Part shown: positions 35,857 to 47,441 of the stretch, piece after piece | Numbering within the stretch: the first letter of the stretch is position 1 | Layout of the letters: each line of letters opens with the position of its first letter | NCBI RefSeq assembly: GCF_019320115.1 | Contig: NC_089581.1 | Span: forward strand, 96,257,316-96,321,315 | Reading direction: 5' to 3' | Length of the DNA: 64,000 nt | DNA from: Miscanthus floridulus | Lineage: Eukaryota; Streptophyta; Magnoliopsida; Poales; Poaceae | Made by a program: the position numbers and the translations under genes | The notes under the pieces: model-generated | What the model was told of the DNA's origin: nothing | Seen by the model: the letters and a program-made list of their open reading frames with translations, nothing else | The model's database searches: none

Positions 35857-37669
35857 ATAGCATACCATTATGTGCCATGCAAAATCCCATACTAGTAAAC
35901 TCACCAGGAGGAAGTATGCAAGCTTCATATCATTGTCTTCCAACTAGTCTATTCTTAAGGGGGGTAGAGTTCAAAGTGAGCCCCATCGTGTTGAGAGCAT
36001 CTGGTATTGATGTAATTCTGGGTATGGATTGGATGAGGAAACAACAAGCAGTGATTCAGTGTAACGAGAAGGTAGTTGTAGTGACCGCACCGAATGGGGA
36101 AAGAATCAATGTTGATGTTGTAATACAAGCACAACCGACAGCCACAGTGAACCAGCTTGATGATAGCGGCAACAAGGAGGACCCAGTGGTTGATGAATTT
36201 CCAGATGTGTTCCCTAATGATTTGCCAGGTATGCCACCTGACCGTAACATTGAGTTTATTATTGAAATATTGCCTAGAACTGCACCTATAGCTAAGCGTC
36301 CATATAGAATGGGGGTTAAGGAATTAGAAGAACTTAAGAAACAAATAAAGGAGTTACAAGGAGAAAGGTTTTATTCATCCTAGTTCATCACCTTGGGGAG
36401 CACCGATTATATTTGTTGATAAGAAGGATGGTACTTAGAGGATGTGTGTTGATTATCGGTCACTTAATGAGGTTACTATCAAGAACAAGTATCTGTTGCC
36501 TAGAATTGATGACTTGTTTGATTAGTTGAGAGGCGCTTGTGTTTTCTCTAAGATTCATCTTTGTTCTGGATATCATCAGTTGAAAATTCAGTGCAACTGA
36601 CATACCCAAGATAGCTTTTACTATGAGGTATGGTTTGTATGAGTACACCGTTATGTCATTTGGTTTGACCAACGCACCTGCCTACTTTATGTATTTGATG
36701 AATAAGGTGTTCATGGAGTTTTTGGATAAGTTTGTGGTGGTATTCATCGATGATATATGGGTATTCTCCAAAATAGAAGAAGAGCATGCTAAACATCTGA
36801 GGTTGGTCTTGCAGAAGCTCAGAGAACACAAGTTGTTTGCTAAGCGAAGCAAGTGTGAATTCTGGTTGAAGGAAGTTTCTGTCCTAGGACATGTTGTCTC
36901 TAATGGTGGAATCGCAATAGATCCAAGCAAGGTGAAATATGTATTGAATTGGAAACCACCAACAGATGTGGGAGAGATTCAAAGTTTCTTGGGATTAGCT
37001 AGATACTATAGAAGGTTCATAGAAGGTTTCTCGAAACTTGCCAAGCCGATGATAGCTATGTTGGATAAAAATGCTAAGTTTGTGTGGTCCGAGAAGTGCC
37101 AGGCTAACTTTGAAGAATTGAAGAAGAGATTAACTACTGCCATAGTGTTGATTTTGCCTGATTTGAACAAGAGTTTTTCTATCTATTGTGATGCATCTTG
37201 TCAAGGACTTGGATGTGTTCTTATGTAAGAAGGCAGAGTAGTGGCTTATGCATCCCGACAGTTGAGAAAGCATGAGTTAAATTATCCTAGTCATGACTTG
37301 GAGTTAGCAGCAGTGGTTCATGCTTTGAAGATATGGAGGAACTATCTCATTGGACATAAGAGTGACATCTATACTGATCACAAGAGTCTGAAGTACATTT
37401 TCACTCAGACAGATCTGAATATGAGGCGGAGTCGATGGTTAGAGTTGATCAAAGATTATGATCTAGAGGTACACTATCACCCTGGAAAGGTGAATGTTGT
37501 TGCCAATGCTCTTAGCAGGAAGAGTTATGCCAATGAGGTTCAAGTGACATCGATGTCAAGTGAGTTGTGTGCTGAGTTTGAGCGACTGAATTTAGGCTTT
37601 GTCACTAATCCAGTGGAGTTGGTGTTGGAGCCTAAATTGGAGCAAGAAATACGTAAAGGACAGTTATAG
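35857..37669 (+). pseudogene. Chromovirus protease end, reverse transcriptase and RNase H
   Basis: The gypsy gene resumes after the copia element with the protease C-terminal region (NPILVNSPGG near 35880, DVILGMDWM near 36009-36035). Reverse transcriptase follows: SSPWGAP, RMCVDYRSLNE (36438-36470), [12 protein letters not shown] and the catalytic FIDD at about 36742-36753. In the usual FIDDILVFSK motif the Leu is Trp. RNase H lies at 37180-37520 ([36 protein letters not shown]). Stops at 36380, 36436, 36523 and 37226 and a frameshift near 36590 disable it. Most stops replace glutamine codons. Confidence 0.9.
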
Positions 37670-39066
37670 GATGCGAAGTTGAAAGAGATAGCGGAAAACA
37701 TAGTGATTGGTAAGGCACTAGGATTCCGTATGGATGACAATGGAACTCTGTGGTTTGAGAAAAGACTATGTGTGCCTGAGGATAAGGCTATACGAGAGGC
37801 AATTCTTCGTGAGGCACATGAGTCTGCTTATTCTATTCATCTCGGAAGTACTAAGATGTACTTCGATCTAAAAGAGAAGTATTGGTGGTACGGACTGAAG
37901 AGAGATGTTGCTGAATATGTTGCTTTGTGTGACACATGTTAGAGAGTCAAAGCTGAACATCAAAGACCTATAGGATTGCTACAACCAATGAAGATACCTG
38001 AGTGGAAGTGGGAAGAAGTTGGTATGGATTTTATAGTTGGGTTACCTGCATTTAGAGAGGTTATGATTCAATCTGGGTAATAGTGGATCGATTAACTAAG
38101 GTTGCTCACTTTATACCGGTCAAGACTACTTATAATGGACCGAGGTTAGCCCAGTTATATATGGAAAGAATAATGTGTCTACACGGAGTTCCCAAGAAAA
38201 TTATGTCTGATCGAGGTACTCAATTTATATCTCATTTTTGGCAGTAAGTACATAGTTCGTTGGGAACCAAGCTGAATTTTAGTACAGCATATCATCCTTA
38301 GACAGATGGGCAAACTGAGAGAATTAATCAAATATTAGAGGATATGTTGAGAGCTTATGCATTGCAGTATGGTACAAGTTGGGACAAGAGTTTGCCTTAT
38401 GCGGAGTTCTCGTACAACAACAGTTATCAGAAAAGTCTCAATATGGCACCTTTCGAAGTTTTGTATGGACGAAAGTGTAGAACCCCGTTGTTTTGGAATC
38501 AAACAGGAGAAATTCAAGTGTCCAGACCAGATGTTTTGAGAGATGTAGAAGAGCAAGTAAGGATAATCAGAGATAACTTGAGAGTGGCTCAGTCTCGACA
38601 GAAGAGTTATGCCGACACTAGGAGAAGAGAATTGGATTTTCGAAGTAGGTGATTATGTGTACTTGAAGGTGTCACCTATGAGGAGTGTAAGAAGGTTTAA
38701 CATGAAGGGAAAGTTAGCACCAAGGTATATTGGACCTTTCAATATTTTAGAAAGACTGGGGTGAAGTAGCTTATCAGTTGGAATTGCCTGAGAGATTGTC
38801 AGGTGTGCACGATGTGTTCCATGTGTCTCAACTAAAGAAGTGTTTGTGTGTACCTGAGGAGCAGATACCATTAGAGAAGCTTACAGTTAAGGAAGATCTC
38901 ACATATGAGGAGTTTTCCGGTAAGGATTTTGGAGACTGGCAGAAAGAGTTACAAGGAGCCGAGTTATAAAGATGTGTAAGGTTTAGTGGAATCGGTATAC
39001 AGAAGATGACGCTACTTGGGAAAGAGAAGAGGATCTAAGGAAAACATACCCACAGTTATTTGAGTA
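37670..39066 (+). pseudogene. Chromovirus integrase and chromodomain
   Basis: The integrase zinc-binding part (SAYSIHLGSTKMY, CDTC) lies at 37820-37940. The catalytic core follows with GMDFIVG (about 38021-38041), SDRGTQF (about 38205-38228) and the Glu in DGQTERINQ (about 38304-38333), so all three acidic residues can be seen. After the GPY/F-like part (LAPRYIGPF) there is HDVFHVSQLKK. A chromodomain follows near 38900-39065 (YEEFSGK, then a KVQWNRYTEDDATWE-like segment with one TAA break, then LRKTYPQLFE). The chromodomain places the element among chromoviruses; it would direct integration to heterochromatin. Several stops and shifts are present. Confidence 0.88.
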
Positions 39067-39100
39067 AGCATCATCCGAATCTCGAGGATGAGATTCATTT

Positions 39101-39110
39101 TAAGGGGGGT
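39101..39110 (+). promoter_or_regulatory. Polypurine tract of chromovirus
   Basis: TAAGGGGGGT lies just before the 3' LTR start at 39116. Confidence 0.8.
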
Positions 39111-39115
39111 AGAAT

Positions 39116-41904
39116 TGTAACACCCTAAATTTTGCATATTTTTAAAATAGAAGAAAACAGGTTAATTAAGCATTTTGTGGGAACTTGAACCTAGGAAAAA
39201 TAATAATTTTTATTAAATTAAAAACAAATATAGGTCAATGACTATGAGTGTGCATTCATGATGTTGCATAATATTTTGTATTGCTTGGTTGAAGACGAGT
39301 TTCAAATTGAGTCAAAATTTCATTTTGAACTTGCTTTGGTAAAATTAGAAAAAGAAAAAAAAATTCCTTTCTCCTTCCTCTGTTTTGGTGCGTAGGCCTG
39401 CTTCTGGCCATGGCCATTTCTTCCCCGCATTGGCCTGCTTCACTTCCTTTCTGCAGCGGCCCACTCGGCCTCGTTCCAGCGCTGGCCCATTTCTTTCCCA
39501 CGCTGCACCGCAATGGCCCAGCTTCACTGGCTCAGCCTGGTCACGCCCGCACCCCGCGCTCCTCTTTCCTCCGGCCGCTGACTGCCTGGCCCACCTGTCT
39601 AGCCTTCTCATTCCTCTCGCCCATGTCTGGCTCGAATACAACAGCACCGTCAGCAGTGCCTACCTCCGCCACAATCTCCGTGATGCCATGACGCCCAAGA
39701 ACCCCGCCCCCATAAATAGCCGCCTCTTCCGCCTCCCTATCCCATTTGTCGCAAGGTTTTTTGCCCAAGCAAGCCACAGTCGTGCCTTGCCCAACCGCCT
39801 GCTACGACAGTCGCCGACCACCAAGTGTCGCTGCCACCTATACTGCCTCCCGCTCCTTGATTTTGGGTCCGGTGAGTTCCCCACTCCCTCCTCTATCCTC
39901 CGGTCTCTTTCTTTCCTCAAATCATGCACTATAGGCCGAGAATCGAAGCTCCAGCAGGCCGACAATGGCGCCTGCCGTCGCCCACTCGCCGCCGACACTG
40001 TTCTGGTGTGACTCCTCTCTCTCTCTCCTACCCTAGTTGAATCCCAGTCAGTTTAGATCTAATCCGATGGTCCTTAATCCAAGATACCCCATCGCCATCG
40101 GTTTTTCAAAAAGCCCCTTACGATTATTTTAGATGTAACCCGTAGTCCAAAGCACATTTTCAGATTCTGTTTTCTATTTTTGAAAGCGTATTTTGGTTCG
40201 TTTAGATTGAAAATATGTTTTTGGGTATTTATAATTTTACCACTCAACTTGTTTTAGCCATAAAATCTCCGTTTTCACTCTAATTTGATCCATTCAAGTT
40301 GCGTTGGGTTCGTAATTAAGTGATCTACATGTTTATGCTACTGTTAAGTAGGTTTCCAACTTTTAAAATTTGAGATTAGATTTAATCTATTATTTTACTA
40401 AAGGAAAACTTGTTTAATTAATAACTTCTTCGTTTTAGCTCTGATTTTTGTGATCTTCGCGTCTGTGTGTTCGTAGCGAGACGTAGATTCGTTTTCCAAA
40501 CTTTTCATCTTGATTTTATGCTGTTGGTGTGCTGTTCTAATCTATAGCTTTGTTTTCTTTGCATGATTGCTCCTGGATGCTTGTACGTTGCTGTGATTAT
40601 CGAGTATAGACAGTGAGCAATTCATGGGAGATCAAGGGAACAATTTTGACGAGTAGGACTAGCAGGAGTACTTTGCTCAAGTTAAGTATAGCATGGGATC
40701 ATCCTTGCTTCCTATTCACTTTAATTCATTAAAATCATGTTGCATGAGTCACCTTGATAGGAATTCCCTAGAATTGAACTATTACCTTGTCACCTATGGG
40801 TTACGCATTGGGTAGCTTTGCTCGTGCTCAATTAAACCATGATCTTGTAATTGGACTAATGGTATATGCAATAAACATTAAAATATGACATTTTAGGAAC
40901 TTGGAAATAGGGGGCTAGAGTATTTAGCTACTTTCTAAATGCTTCAGATTCCTCTCCCTAAGGACTTATCTGTATGTGATTATCCGGGACTTACAGCACA
41001 GCTGTGAGGGCCACATGGCTCTAACTTTAGTTCAGTATGAGGACCTTTTCCTAGCTTGTTTGTGGTTACCTTTATTGGTGTAAGAATGGCTTGCTGAATC
41101 GGGTATAGGACAGCCTCTACTCTTATGTGTATAGCTGTGAAGGAATTGTGCCATTTGAAAGGGGGGTTCCTATAACTGTTTGCCGAGTGAATCTAATGGC
41201 CCTAACTTGTTAGACGAACCTTTGAAAGGCTTCATAGTGACCCCTGCCTGCTCACCTTGGAAGTGTTTTGGGAGTAATTAACCCAGACATATGGGTATCA
41301 TGACTCACAGTGAAAGTGTACAACCTCTGCAGAGTGTAAAACTGGTATATCAGCCATGCTCACGGTCACGAGTGGCCTTGGAACCCTTATAGAATAGATG
41401 AACACTAAGTATTATTAGTTTTTGCTATTCGTTATTCATGTTTACATTTGATCATGTGTTTTGCATTGGGAATTGAAACAACTTGTTGCTACTCTTAAGC
41501 TAAAATTGTGACAACTAAAAGCTGAATGCTGTTAAACCTGTGTCAATCCTTTTGAGCCTCATGAACCCCGTGTTACACTTGTTGAGTACGACATGTACTT
41601 ACGCTTGTTTATTTTCATTACTTGGATAAAAATCCTAGATGGATAACAGATGGCTTTGGGTATGATGATTTTCCTGAGGACTACTAGACTTGTGGTCAAC
41701 CAGTCGACATCCCTGTGAAATGGAGCTTCCGCGAGAGATCTTTTATTATTTCCGCTATATTTATGTGATAACTCTGTCTTATTTCGTAATGTAATAAATC
41801 TTTGTGATGATACTATTCATAATTTGTCAGCTTATGTGTGTGACTGATCTCTGGGCGCACATAAGATTTTGCACTCCATTTTATCCTTAGAATTGGGTGT
41901 GACA
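39116..41904 (+). repeat. Chromovirus 3' LTR
   Basis: It is 2789 bases long and matches the 5' LTR throughout, including the GC-rich block, the CATAAATAG box near 39714 and the terminal GGGTGTGACA. It reads directly into hAT transposase sequence at 41905. Confidence 0.93.
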
Positions 41905-43711
41905 TGATCTAGCTCATTCTTACTTCTAACAAAGCTAGTAGTCTTCTTATTTGTTGAAAGGGTTTTAAAAATAGACAACACAACAGCTGCACCAACTGAA
42001 GAAGAAGCACCACTAGATGATGTACCCACAAAGTCTTGCTCTTTGACATGATAGTGTTTCATCAAATCAGTTAACAATTGATGGGCCTCTGTAACATAAG
42101 ACCCAGCATGTTCTTCACCAAAAAGGGCAACATAGCAAGCATGTAACATCGTCATCTTAAGACGTGGATCAAGAATGACAGCAACATACATAAGACCATG
42201 TATATCAGTCCAATACTTGTCATACTTTTCTATCATGGCAGTAGACATGTCCCTAATAGTATCATGTTCATCATGCTCCCAAGATTTCAGTTTAAGTTTA
42301 ACCTCACATACTTTAGGGAAGAAAAGGTTGGCTGTCACATATTTAGTTCTACAAAATAGCTCAGTAAGGTCATAGAATAATCCTAATTTCTCACAAACTG
42401 TAGAAGAAATATCCAATCATCTGGTGGTGGACAAACATAGTTCCTATCAAGCTCATCCAAATGTTCAAAAACCTTCCTATAGGGTATAACAATATTGAGC
42501 ATGATATAGGTTGAGTTCCATCTAGTTTTGCAATCTAGTTGCAACTTCCTGCCCAATTCAACAATTTCATCTAGAGCAGTTTTCTCAAACTTTTCATACC
42601 TCTTTGGTGTAGCAACCCAATAAGCAATACTTTCTCGGATGTTTGAAACAACAGTTGCAATGACTTCCATGCCATCTTTGACTATGAGGTTGAGGATGTG
42701 CGCGCAACAACACATATGCATCCATATCCCTTTCAATAGCATGTATTTGCACCAAGCCTTGTCTCCATTAAGCCAATCATGCTATCATTGGTGCTGCAGT
42801 TGTCAAGGGTAATGGTTGACACCCTCCGATCAATATCCCAGCTTTGGAGACACTTGTGCAATGAATCACAAATTACTTCTACAGTATGGGGACATGGCAC
42901 ATACATAAACCTGCACATGTGAATCACACATCAGTTGAAGCAGGTTCACAAATTACAGAAAATTCAAATCTGAACAACAAGCAACAAAATGAAAAAATTG
43001 ATAGGTCACCTCAAAATGTAGCTTTTAAGCGTCCATGTGTTGTCAATGAAATGTCCAGTTACTGCCATATAGCCTCTTTTTTTATTATTGGTTGTCCATA
43101 GATCAGTTGTAATAGCAACATGACAATTGGTCCTTTGCAAGAATATCCTAGCTTTCCTTTTCTCACCCTCATAGAAATGCAAGATGTCCCTTCTAATAGT
43201 GTTTTGAGTGCCCATTTTAAACAAAGGTTGCAGTGCACTAACAAACTTATGAAAGCCATGGTGATCAACAATGGACAACGGGTACTCAGGTAGTATGACC
43301 ATGGAATAGAGAGCTTTTCTAGCTACTTCTTGATCAAACACATAGTTTTCTACACTCACTGCCCCACTTTTAGTGGTTCCAAATATTCAAATTAGTTTGA
43401 ATTTTATCTCCTGGCTTCTTTTTGAAGTAGATGCAAGATTTTAGATGGGTTTTTAGATGTGTTGTACCATTTCTTGAAACAGCTGAAAGCTTCTTGCCGT
43501 AGTGATTGCATTTGGCCTTCCACACTCCATCAACACACACCTTCTCAATGTCATTCCACACTTTTGAAGTGAGCTTCCTCTTTGAACCAGTACTAGTACG
43601 AGCTTCTTCCTTTCCATCTGATATGTGCACAACATTGTCCCCATCAGTACCAGTAGCAGCCACAACAGCACCAGAAGTTTGGGAGACTGGCACACACTAG
43701 CTACTAGCCAT
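41905..43711 (-). pseudogene. hAT transposase, N-terminal and central parts
   Basis: The probable start is the ATG at 43711, followed after four codons by a TAG. A BED-type zinc finger lies at 43420-43560 (KVWNDIEKVCVDGVWKAKC, then NGTTHLKTHLKSC), but its second Cys reads Tyr (CNHY). The catalytic RNase H-like region follows: AITTDLWT (about 43090-43113), LDNCSTND, CCAHILNLIVKDG and TRWNSTY. DUF4413 lies at about 41990-42345 (LKSWEHDEHDTIRDM, KYDKYW, VILDPRLKM). A 97-bp GT-AG intron can be placed at 42913-43009. Frame changes near 42416 and 42740 break it. The gene continues at 16873 beyond the chromovirus. Confidence 0.9.
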
Positions 43712-44300
43712 GGCAACTGCAAAACAAGTGCAGAAATCAGAACATAGAACATGCAAAACAAGTGCTATGGTAGTAAGTGCTATGCTAGGAATACATCATG
43801 TTCTAGTAAGCCTATCTGACTTCGGATTTGGCGCTGGCTGGAGGCGCTGGCGGCGCCGGGGGAGAAGGCGGTGGATCCGGGCATCCGGGGCCAGCCAGCG
43901 GTGGGGCGGTAGCAAGGGGCAGCACAGGTAGCGATAAGGGGTAGCGCTGGAATGGATTGAGAGTCGGATGGGGGGAGATGGGGGACGAGGGTCACGGATG
44001 GGGGAGGCCAGGAGGGAGTGACTCAGTTGCGGCGGGCATAGGGAGAACCCCAGAAATGAAACCCTAGACTCTGAGTTTATATACATGGTATTGAGGTTGG
44101 AGCCACATGTCAGACATTGGAGTGGGTCTGGCAGGTTTGTGGGTGCGGATATCATTTTTTCACGCCCATGAGCTAATATCCGTTGGGTCTAGGGTCACGC
44201 CCGCGCCCGTGCCTACGGGCACAAAGTTAGACCCATATCCGTGCCCATCGGGTTTCATATCCACAGGTTTGTGGGTATTTTCTACCCGTTGCCATCTATA
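43712..44300 (-). other. hAT 5' leader, promoter region and subterminal repeats
   Basis: On the minus strand this runs from the terminal repeat through CCCGTGCCTACGGGCA-type subterminal motifs (44190-44260) and a GC-rich block (43830-43990) that may be a first exon. No protein is supported. Confidence 0.5.
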
Positions 44301-44495
44301 GTCGACGTCATCATCCTCGAGCTCGTCGTCGTCCTCCTCCTGCTCCTCCTCCTCGGTGTCGAAGCTCGTATCAGGAATCAAATCAGGATCCATGTACTCC
44401 CTGGAGGCCTCCTCAGACGATGAGTGCTGCTGGACCTTATTCTCGTCGGAGGACGAGTCGTAGCTGGGAATCTTGAAAAAACTATCCGCCGACAT
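44160..44495 (-). CDS. Small acidic ORF, now fused to hAT terminal sequence
   Basis: From the ATG at 44495 the frame gives MSADSFFKIPSYDSSSDENK, then a long Glu/Asp run (EEEEQEEDDDELEDDD). The hAT target duplication falls at the last codons. Before insertion, the frame would have ended one codon after the duplication (16043-16038 reads GAA TGA on the minus strand), giving a protein of about 66 residues. Today it reads on into the hAT end and stops at 44160, 111 codons in all. On the old 3' side a polyadenylation-like AATAAA lies near 15897. It lies between the CACTA 5' terminus and TNP2, so it may be a CACTA passenger or first gene. I do not recognise the family. Confidence 0.45.
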   Translation of the reverse strand: MSADSFFKIPSYDSSSDENKVQQHSSSEEASREYMDPDLIPDTSFDTEEEEQEEDDDELEDDDVDYRWQRVENTHKPVDMKPDGHGYGSNFVPVGTGAGVTLDPTDISSWA

Positions 44496-44885
44496 GGTTC
44501 TAGCTAGTCTGATGGAAGAATGGAATTAACATAGAAGAGGGGTGTTTTTAGAGGGCAGCTGGCCTTGAAGAATTATAGAGCGGGCCAGCGGGGGGGGGGG
44601 GAGTTGGCAGTTGGGCATTGGGACACACTCTCATTTACTCACCTTGAAGTCACAAAAAAATTACTCACCTTCAACATTTACCGCCAGTACACCAAACGGT
44701 CGTGTAGGTGCGGCGACCATAACGCGTATCTCAGTCGGCTCGGCGTTCCAAACGACGGTGGAATTTAACCCCACTACCACCACCGCATTGATGGTTTTCA
44801 ACTGTCGGTTTCATTCCTTACGAGGCCTCCCTATCGGTCCAACCGACAGTGCAAGTATCACACGGACGCTTATATCGCTACGGCA
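44496..44885. other. CACTA 5' region, no gene recognised
   Basis: This holds a run of twelve G near 44589-44600 and no credible protein. It lies between the acidic ORF and the subterminal repeats. Confidence 0.35.
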
Positions 44886-45167
44886 GTGAAAGTGACGATA
44901 GTGAAAGACCAATATGTAGTAATATTTCTCAGCACATGTCACTGATACCTCATTATCAGTGACACGTTTTCTCAATACGTGTCGCTACTATACTAAGATC
45001 AGTGACGCGTGTATTAAATACACATCGCTGGTATCTTCACATCAGCGACGTGTTTTTACGCATCACTAATTTGTCCACATCACAGACGCAACGTAGGTGA
45101 CGTGTCTTTTCCGCGTCACTGATGACCCTCTAGGATGCATCACTAATTAGCTTTTTTTGGCATAGTG
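44886..45167 (-). repeat. CACTA 5' subterminal repeats and terminal inverted repeat
   Basis: Read on the minus strand from 45167 the sequence begins CACTATGCCAAAAAAAGC. Inside it, motifs of the form CATCACTGATG, CACGTCGCTGA and GTGACGCGT are repeated about eight times in both orientations. This is the typical 5' end of a CACTA element and fits the orientation of the TNP2 gene. Flanking ATA may be a target duplication; the opposite terminus was not found. Confidence 0.85.
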
Positions 45168-46440
45168 ATAAATAAATCTGAGTTGGGTCAACGAAAGCCA
45201 CGTGCAATTGCCACCTAACCATGTTCGTTTGTTTGGTCTCTTGAGTGGCCAGCGCATAGGGGCCAAGTCAGGATAAAATATGGCCGGGATCTGTCCAAAC
45301 ATACACAAGTACTAACATTGATACAATACTATGAAAAATATTAATATCAGATGATATAGTAGCATGATATTATAAGCTTACACATTCTCGATATATAAAT
45401 ATTATTCTCACTACCAAGATCATTTACATTTAGTTGTGTTAAATTGCAATCAACGGGTAATTAACCGACTCTATTAAATTATAAAATTTGAAAATCCCAA
45501 AATAATTATTGGAATTTAAGCAGTGATGGTAGTAAGCAATTTAGAATTTACCTCGTTAAAATGCTCATTAAAATATATAAGCTGCAAGGTTTATGCAATC
45601 ATCGATATCTCTTTGACAGGACTTCTCAAAAATGAAGAAGCTAGAAAAAGCCGCGCTTTGGTGGCTGTGACTTCGGCTCCACTATTTTTTCATATTCGAC
45701 TTCAAAAGCCGTTCTCTTATGTACTTGTTTCACAACTAATGAGAGGATATGTAGAGTCGGTTAGGAATCCTCTATATTTCCGGCTCCACAATATTCAGCC
45801 ATCTCTATAAATCACATATCAAGGAAAGGCCATGAACAGAAGCCACCTCTAGAAATCGATGTACAGAGACGGGGCTATATTTCAAGGCGCCTCTACAAAT
45901 CGTTGTCTAAAAATCATAAATCTAGGTCTAAAAATAGAAAAACTTTATTATAATTTGAGTAGACCCCACCAGACAGCCACATGTGCACGACAAAATTTCA
46001 TGTGGAGTTGTAAGTCGAGCACACGACCAACAACCTCACGCGTATCTCCTCAAACCACTCCACCCATAAATCATTGTGTTCATATGAAATATTCTTTCTC
46101 CTCATATTATCTTCATCTGATTTTGAAACAAGTATTTGTGACTCTAAACGAATTCAAATAAAAAAAGTTTTCAACTGCAAAATTATAGATATTATTGACA
46201 TCTACAACTTTGGTTTTGGTCATTTCTCCATCCGAGATCATTTAAAATTTTGAATTTAACTGTGCTACACCTAGTTTTTGAGATGACTCTAGATCCTGCT
46301 ATGTCTACAAATTGATTTTTAGAGACAACTCTAGATCTAGTCACCGTTACAAATTCTGATGACCGGATCTAGAGCCGCATCTAAAAATAGGGACATTTGT
46401 AAAGGCATTTGATAATAGCAGCCGCCTCTACAAGTACATT
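45168..46440. other. Intergenic DNA with remnant of CACTA-like subterminal repeats
   Basis: The AT-rich first part shows nothing. From 45840 to 46440 phrases such as GCCGCCTCTACAAGTA, CGCCTCTACAAATCG and ACTCTAGATC recur, like subterminal repeats of a decayed DNA transposon, but no terminal CACTA was found. Confidence 0.4.
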
Positions 46441-47240
46441 TCTAGATATGGCTGTAGATTGAGCTGCCACTTTTAATTATGCCGATGAAGAAACGCCTAC
46501 AAAAGCCCTTGCAAAGACGACATGAGTCTCCCTCACCTCCAAAACTGTGTTTATATTTTTCTATTGCAATCGCCCGCATCCTCACCTCTCTGGCCTGATT
46601 TGTTCTAACATAAGCAATAAGCATTTTTCTTAGAGCATCTTCACCCGATTGAGAATAACTAGCCCCCTTCCCTATAACCATTGATGAAGGGGATTGAAGT
46701 AAAAAAAAAAACTCCAGAAGATTCCATTTCCAATACTCTTTTTCTAAATGTTTTTCTCAACTGAGAAAAGTAACCCCTCAATCCCTCGTAGAAAGGTGAG
46801 CAACCAACCGGTATTCTCAATTTCCTTTCTTCCTTCATCCTCTCACTGACATCACGGGCCCTGCCACAAAGCACAGCAGCCACCATGTCGTATTTCGGCT
46901 TGCGAGCAGCCACCATAGTCCATAGGACTGTGTGTGCCGGCTGGCGTGGCAACCGCCGCGCGACGTGCACAGCGCGAACAGGCCGCCACCACACACTCAC
47001 AGGCCGAGCGGACCACTGCCACCGCACCTCACCCAGGCCAGCGAGCCAACGCCACCGCGCCTCGCCCCGGTCGAGCGGTCCACCAACCGCCGCGCCTTGC
47101 CCCGAGCAAGTCCACAAAGGCTGAAGGCCAAACAGGTGCGTCGCAAGGCTAGCCAACTGGGCTCTGCCTTCCTGGCCGCTAGGCGCCTGCCGTCCAAGTT
47201 GCTACTGCGGGGTCAAATATTTTCTTCTGCAAGAGTCTAA
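46441..47240. other. No gene recognised
   Basis: A minus-strand open frame of 165 codons (46659-47156) has composition typical of GC-rich non-coding DNA (many W, R, G) and no domain. The segment near 46620-46700 with AGAGCATCTTCACCCGATTGAGAA resembles a MITE end. I see nothing else. Confidence 0.3.
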
Positions 47241-47441
47241 GACTCCGTTTAGTAGAGTTCTCACCGGGTCCAGCTTTTCTGACGCATTTTACTGTTCATA
47301 AAAGCTCTTTTTATGTCTCCCCCTCTTTCCACAGAACCGATGGAAGAGAAGAGAGGAGAGAGAAAATGAGCTCGTGTGAACAGTGATGGATAGTAAATGC
47401 ATGAGAGGAACTGAAGCCGGTGAGAGCTCTGGGGGATAAGG
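47241..47441. mobile_element. MITE with AGAGYTCTCACCGG inverted repeats
   Basis: The left end carries GTAGAGTTCTCACCGG and the right end, on the other strand, AGAGCTCTCACCGG, about 200 bases apart, with no coding sequence between. Size and symmetry fit a non-autonomous DNA transposon. Confidence 0.6.

Larger units (their letters stand above)
16874..41904 (+). mobile_element. Tekay/Del-type Ty3/gypsy chromovirus, interrupted by a copia element
   Basis: Two LTRs of 2783 and 2789 bases begin TGTAACACCC and end GGGTGTGACA. A methionine-tRNA-type primer site follows the first and a purine tract (AAGGGGGG) precedes the second. Target duplication is CGATC at the left and TGATC at the right, one mismatch. 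The internal region encodes an upstream ORF, gag, protease, reverse transcriptase, RNase H, integrase and a chromodomain, in gypsy order. The copia element at 22555-35851 splits the protease. By eye the two LTRs differ at about one position in twenty in their first 220 bases, so it is not a recent insertion. Confidence 0.93.
16052..44300 (-). mobile_element. hAT (Ac-like) DNA transposon, interrupted by nested retrotransposons
   Basis: The ends read TAGAGATGGCAACGGGTA (from 16052) and, on the other strand, TATAGATGGCAACGGGTA (from 44300), a good terminal inverted repeat. Both are bordered by a perfect 8-bp duplication, GTCGACGT (16044-16051 and 44301-44308), the size expected for hAT. Subterminal regions at both ends carry CCCGTGCCTACGGGCA-like motifs. 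Without the chromovirus (16874-41904) the element is about 3.2 kb. It encodes a BED/DUF4413/dimerisation-type transposase on the minus strand and is inserted in the 5' part of a CACTA element. Confidence 0.92.

Noticed and set aside
44585..44602. G-run as a quadruplex regulatory element
   Set aside because: It is a single run of twelve G with no spaced G-tracts, and may include length error.
46659..47156. 165-codon minus-strand frame as a host gene
   Set aside because: Composition is that of random GC-rich DNA, no domain or promoter is visible, and overlapping frames of similar length exist on the other strand.
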